From Caballeronia mineralivorans PML1(12) (lineage in GTDB: Bacteria > Pseudomonadota > Gammaproteobacteria > Burkholderiales > Burkholderiaceae), in the NCBI RefSeq assembly GCF_001028175.1, contig NZ_AEJF01000068.1:32806-96805 (forward strand): a stretch of 64,000 nucleotides of DNA. Reading direction: 5' to 3'. This document shows positions 62,337 to 64,000 of this stretch, piece by piece. The notes below the pieces were generated by a model. The model did not search any database. It was not told the origin of the DNA and saw nothing but the letters and a program-made list of their open reading frames with translations. Within the stretch, counting starts at the first letter, position 1; every line of letters begins with the position of its first letter. A program made the position numbers and the translations under genes.

Positions 62337-64000
62337 TCAGGCCAGGGCAAAGCGGTCGATGAGAAACGGCGTGACATCGAGTTCAGCCGGGCGCTCCAGG
62401 ATGAGGTCGGCAACCAGTTGCGAGACGATTGGCGCAAGCGTGTAGCCGTTCGATGTCACCGCGTTGTAGAAACCCGGCACGCGCTCGACCGGGCCGAGAA
62501 TCGGCGCGCCGTCGATGTCGATATTCATGCCGGCCCACGCGCGCACCATGTGCAGGCCTTTGAGTGCCGGCAGCACGTGGCTCGCCACCCACACGTTGCC
62601 TTCGATACTTTCGCGCATCGCGTGATTGATGCGGCGGGCAGGATCGAACGCGGCCGTCCAGCCGCCGCCAATCAGCAATCCGCCCGTCTCGGTTTGCTTG
62701 AGGCTCAGGTGACGATCGGCGTGTGCGATCAGGTGATTGACGAGCTTGGGCGCGGGTTCGGTCGCGATCATCTGCAACGGTGCGCCCGCGACGGGCACAT
62801 GCACACCGAGCATCGCGCCGATTTCCTTCGCCCACGCGCCGGCCGCGTTCACGAGCGTGCGTGCGCGAATCCTGCCTCGGCTGGTATCGACGACGAAGCC
62901 GTCACGCTCGCGCGCAATCGCCGTGACGTTGGTCGCGCGCTGGAAGCGTGCACCCTGGGCAGTGGCGAGCCGCATCACGGCATAGGTTGCCCGCAGAGGA
63001 TTGATTTTCCCTTCCATCGGGCAGAATTCGGCGCCGAGCAGGGTCGGCGCCAGATTCGGCGATAGTGAGAGCAGCGCCCGCGTGTCGAGCAGTTCGGCTT
63101 CGATGCCGAAGCTCCGTTCGAGTGCGATCTTGCGTTCGAGAAAGCGCATGCCGGCTTCGCTGTCGGCGACCATGAGACCGCCGGTGAGGCGAATCTCCAG
63201 ATCTTCGCCGCTGGCAGCTTCGAGCATCTGCCACAGCCGCACGGAGGCGGGTCCGAGCACGAGCGTGCTGGCCGCGGGCATGCCGCCTGCGCGTGCCTTG
63301 TTGCCGAAGTCGAACGACAGGAGCTGGACGTGCAGGCTTCCGGCATTCCCCCCCGACGCCTGAAGGTTGAGATCGTCGCGATCGACGACCAGCACCTCGC
63401 GTCCCGCACGGCTCAGGAAATAGCTCAGGCACGCGCCCATCACGCCACCGCCGATGACGAGCACATCGGTCTGCTGATCGATCAGCTTTGGCTCGTTCAC
63501 CGGCCGCGCGACGTTCGGCGTGACGGCCTTGCGATGCCCGCCCCATTCGGGCTTTTCGAACGCGAGCGCGGCGAGCGGCACGGGCCTGATCGGCACGCGC
63601 GGCGCAAGGAAGTGCATGACGTCACGCTTGCGGCCCGTCAGTTCCTCGACGAGCTTCGCGCAAGTGGCCGCGCAATTGCGTCCCTGGCAGCGCCCCATGC
63701 CGAGCCGCGTGCGGCGCTTGATCGACGCCAGTGTGTCGTGGCCGCTCGTGATCTGGTCGAGCAGTTCACCGTGCGTCACTTCTTCGCAGCGGCAAACCAC
63801 GGTTTCTCGCGGCAAGCTTGCGACACGGATCGGCGGCGCCTCGAAGAGCGTCCACAGCGCTTGCTGGAAGCGGGTTGCGCGGATGAGGGCGCGACGAGCG
63901 CTGTTGCGCGATGGCACTGATGTTGAAACCGATGGCTCGGGCAGCCCGAGCGCGTCCGCTGCGGCGTGGCCTGCGAGCGTACCGCACGCGAGCGCCACCC
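62337..64000 (-). CDS. Fused HcnB/HcnC-like (opine-oxidase-like) flavoprotein, 5' part outside window
   Basis: At least 553 residues are visible. The first part (LACGTLAGHAAADALGL) looks like the end of an NAD(P)/FAD disulfide-reductase-type domain. A BFD-like 2Fe-2S motif follows (VCRCEEVTHGEL, then GMGRCQGRNCAATC), and then a full DAO-family flavoprotein domain (VLVIGGGVMGACLSYFLSRA, VDRDDLNLQASGGNAGSLHV, AWAGMNIDIDGAPILGPVE). Opine oxidases and hydrogen-cyanide synthase use these as separate subunits (OoxA/HcnB and OoxB/HcnC); here they seem to be one chain. Likely substrates are opine-like secondary amines or amino acids. The true start is beyond base 64000. Confidence 0.82.
   Translation of the reverse strand, partial: VALACGTLAGHAAADALGLPEPSVSTSVPSRNSARRALIRATRFQQALWTLFEAPPIRVASLPRETVVCRCEEVTHGELLDQITSGHDTLASIKRRTRLGMGRCQGRNCAATCAKLVEELTGRKRDVMHFLAPRVPIRPVPLAALAFEKPEWGGHRKAVTPNVARPVNEPKLIDQQTDVLVIGGGVMGACLSYFLSRAGREVLVVDRDDLNLQASGGNAGSLHVQLLSFDFGNKARAGGMPAASTLVLGPASVRLWQMLEAASGEDLEIRLTGGLMVADSEAGMRFLERKIALERSFGIEAELLDTRALLSLSPNLAPTLLGAEFCPMEGKINPLRATYAVMRLATAQGARFQRATNVTAIARERDGFVVDTSRGRIRARTLVNAAGAWAKEIGAMLGVHVPVAGAPLQMIATEPAPKLVNHLIAHADRHLSLKQTETGGLLIGGGWTAAFDPARRINHAMRESIEGNVWVASHVLPALKGLHMVRAWAGMNIDIDGAPILGPVERVPGFYNAVTSNGYTLAPIVSQLVADLILERPAELDVTPFLIDRFALA

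Noticed and set aside
1..64000. tRNA, rRNA, CRISPR arrays, complete insertion sequences
   Set aside because: No cloverleaf, rRNA-like segment, regular repeat-spacer pattern or transposase frame was found on reading both strands.

Overview
The window looks like a chromosomal segment of a Burkholderiaceae bacterium, probably Paraburkholderia or a close relative. The reasons are GC-rich codon use, three Burkholderia-type general porins, many LysR regulators, FixJ-type signalling, orphan CdiA C-terminal fragments of the Burkholderia style, and a GC-rich palindromic repeat typical of Burkholderiales. This is inferred from protein style, not from a database match. No rRNA, tRNA, CRISPR array or complete insertion sequence was seen. 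Many starts were moved inward from the longest possible reading frame because a ribosome binding site or signal peptide points to an internal codon.

Layout. 1-9.5 kb is a signalling block: a six-PAS histidine kinase cut by the left edge, a MalT/LAL-type LuxR activator, a cytoplasmic kinase with an unusual N-terminal domain, a FixJ-type response regulator and a stand-alone receiver. Two promoter-like sites here share a 20-bp palindromic motif. 9.8-14.9 kb is a four-gene efflux operon (YtcA-like lipoprotein, HlyD adaptor, FUSC inner-membrane protein, NodT-type outer-membrane lipoprotein). 15-19.2 kb holds a PAP2 phosphatase and a divergent pair of an MDR oxidoreductase and an XRE regulator. 19.2-22.3 kb is a decaying array of three orphan CdiA-CT/immunity modules.

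22.6-35.5 kb starts with a small histone-H1-like protein and a membrane protein. It continues with an oxidative set: a haem-c protein, a Tat-exported small subunit, a GMC flavoprotein, a CMP/dCMP-deaminase-like protein, a very large single-chain molybdenum hydroxylase and a porin. 35.8-43.2 kb is a probable catabolic operon: NitT/TauT-type ABC importer, FAD oxidoreductase, class III CoA-transferase, enoyl-CoA hydratase, seven-iron ferredoxin and LysR. 43.2-49.2 kb holds an SDR relic, a sigma-54 activator, a GFA-family protein and a TetR-controlled SnoaL/SDR/MDR set.

49.4-61 kb is the most striking layout: two convergent modules in mirror order, each LysR, amidohydrolase, DctA-type carrier, porin. 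The right module has an extra 4,5-dihydroxyphthalate-decarboxylase-like protein and its LysR carries two helix-turn-helix domains. Together they suggest uptake (porin plus DctA) and hydrolysis of related di- or tricarboxylates, probably aromatic-derived. The right end has an M20 amidohydrolase and a fused HcnB/HcnC-like (opine-oxidase-like) flavoprotein cut by the window edge.
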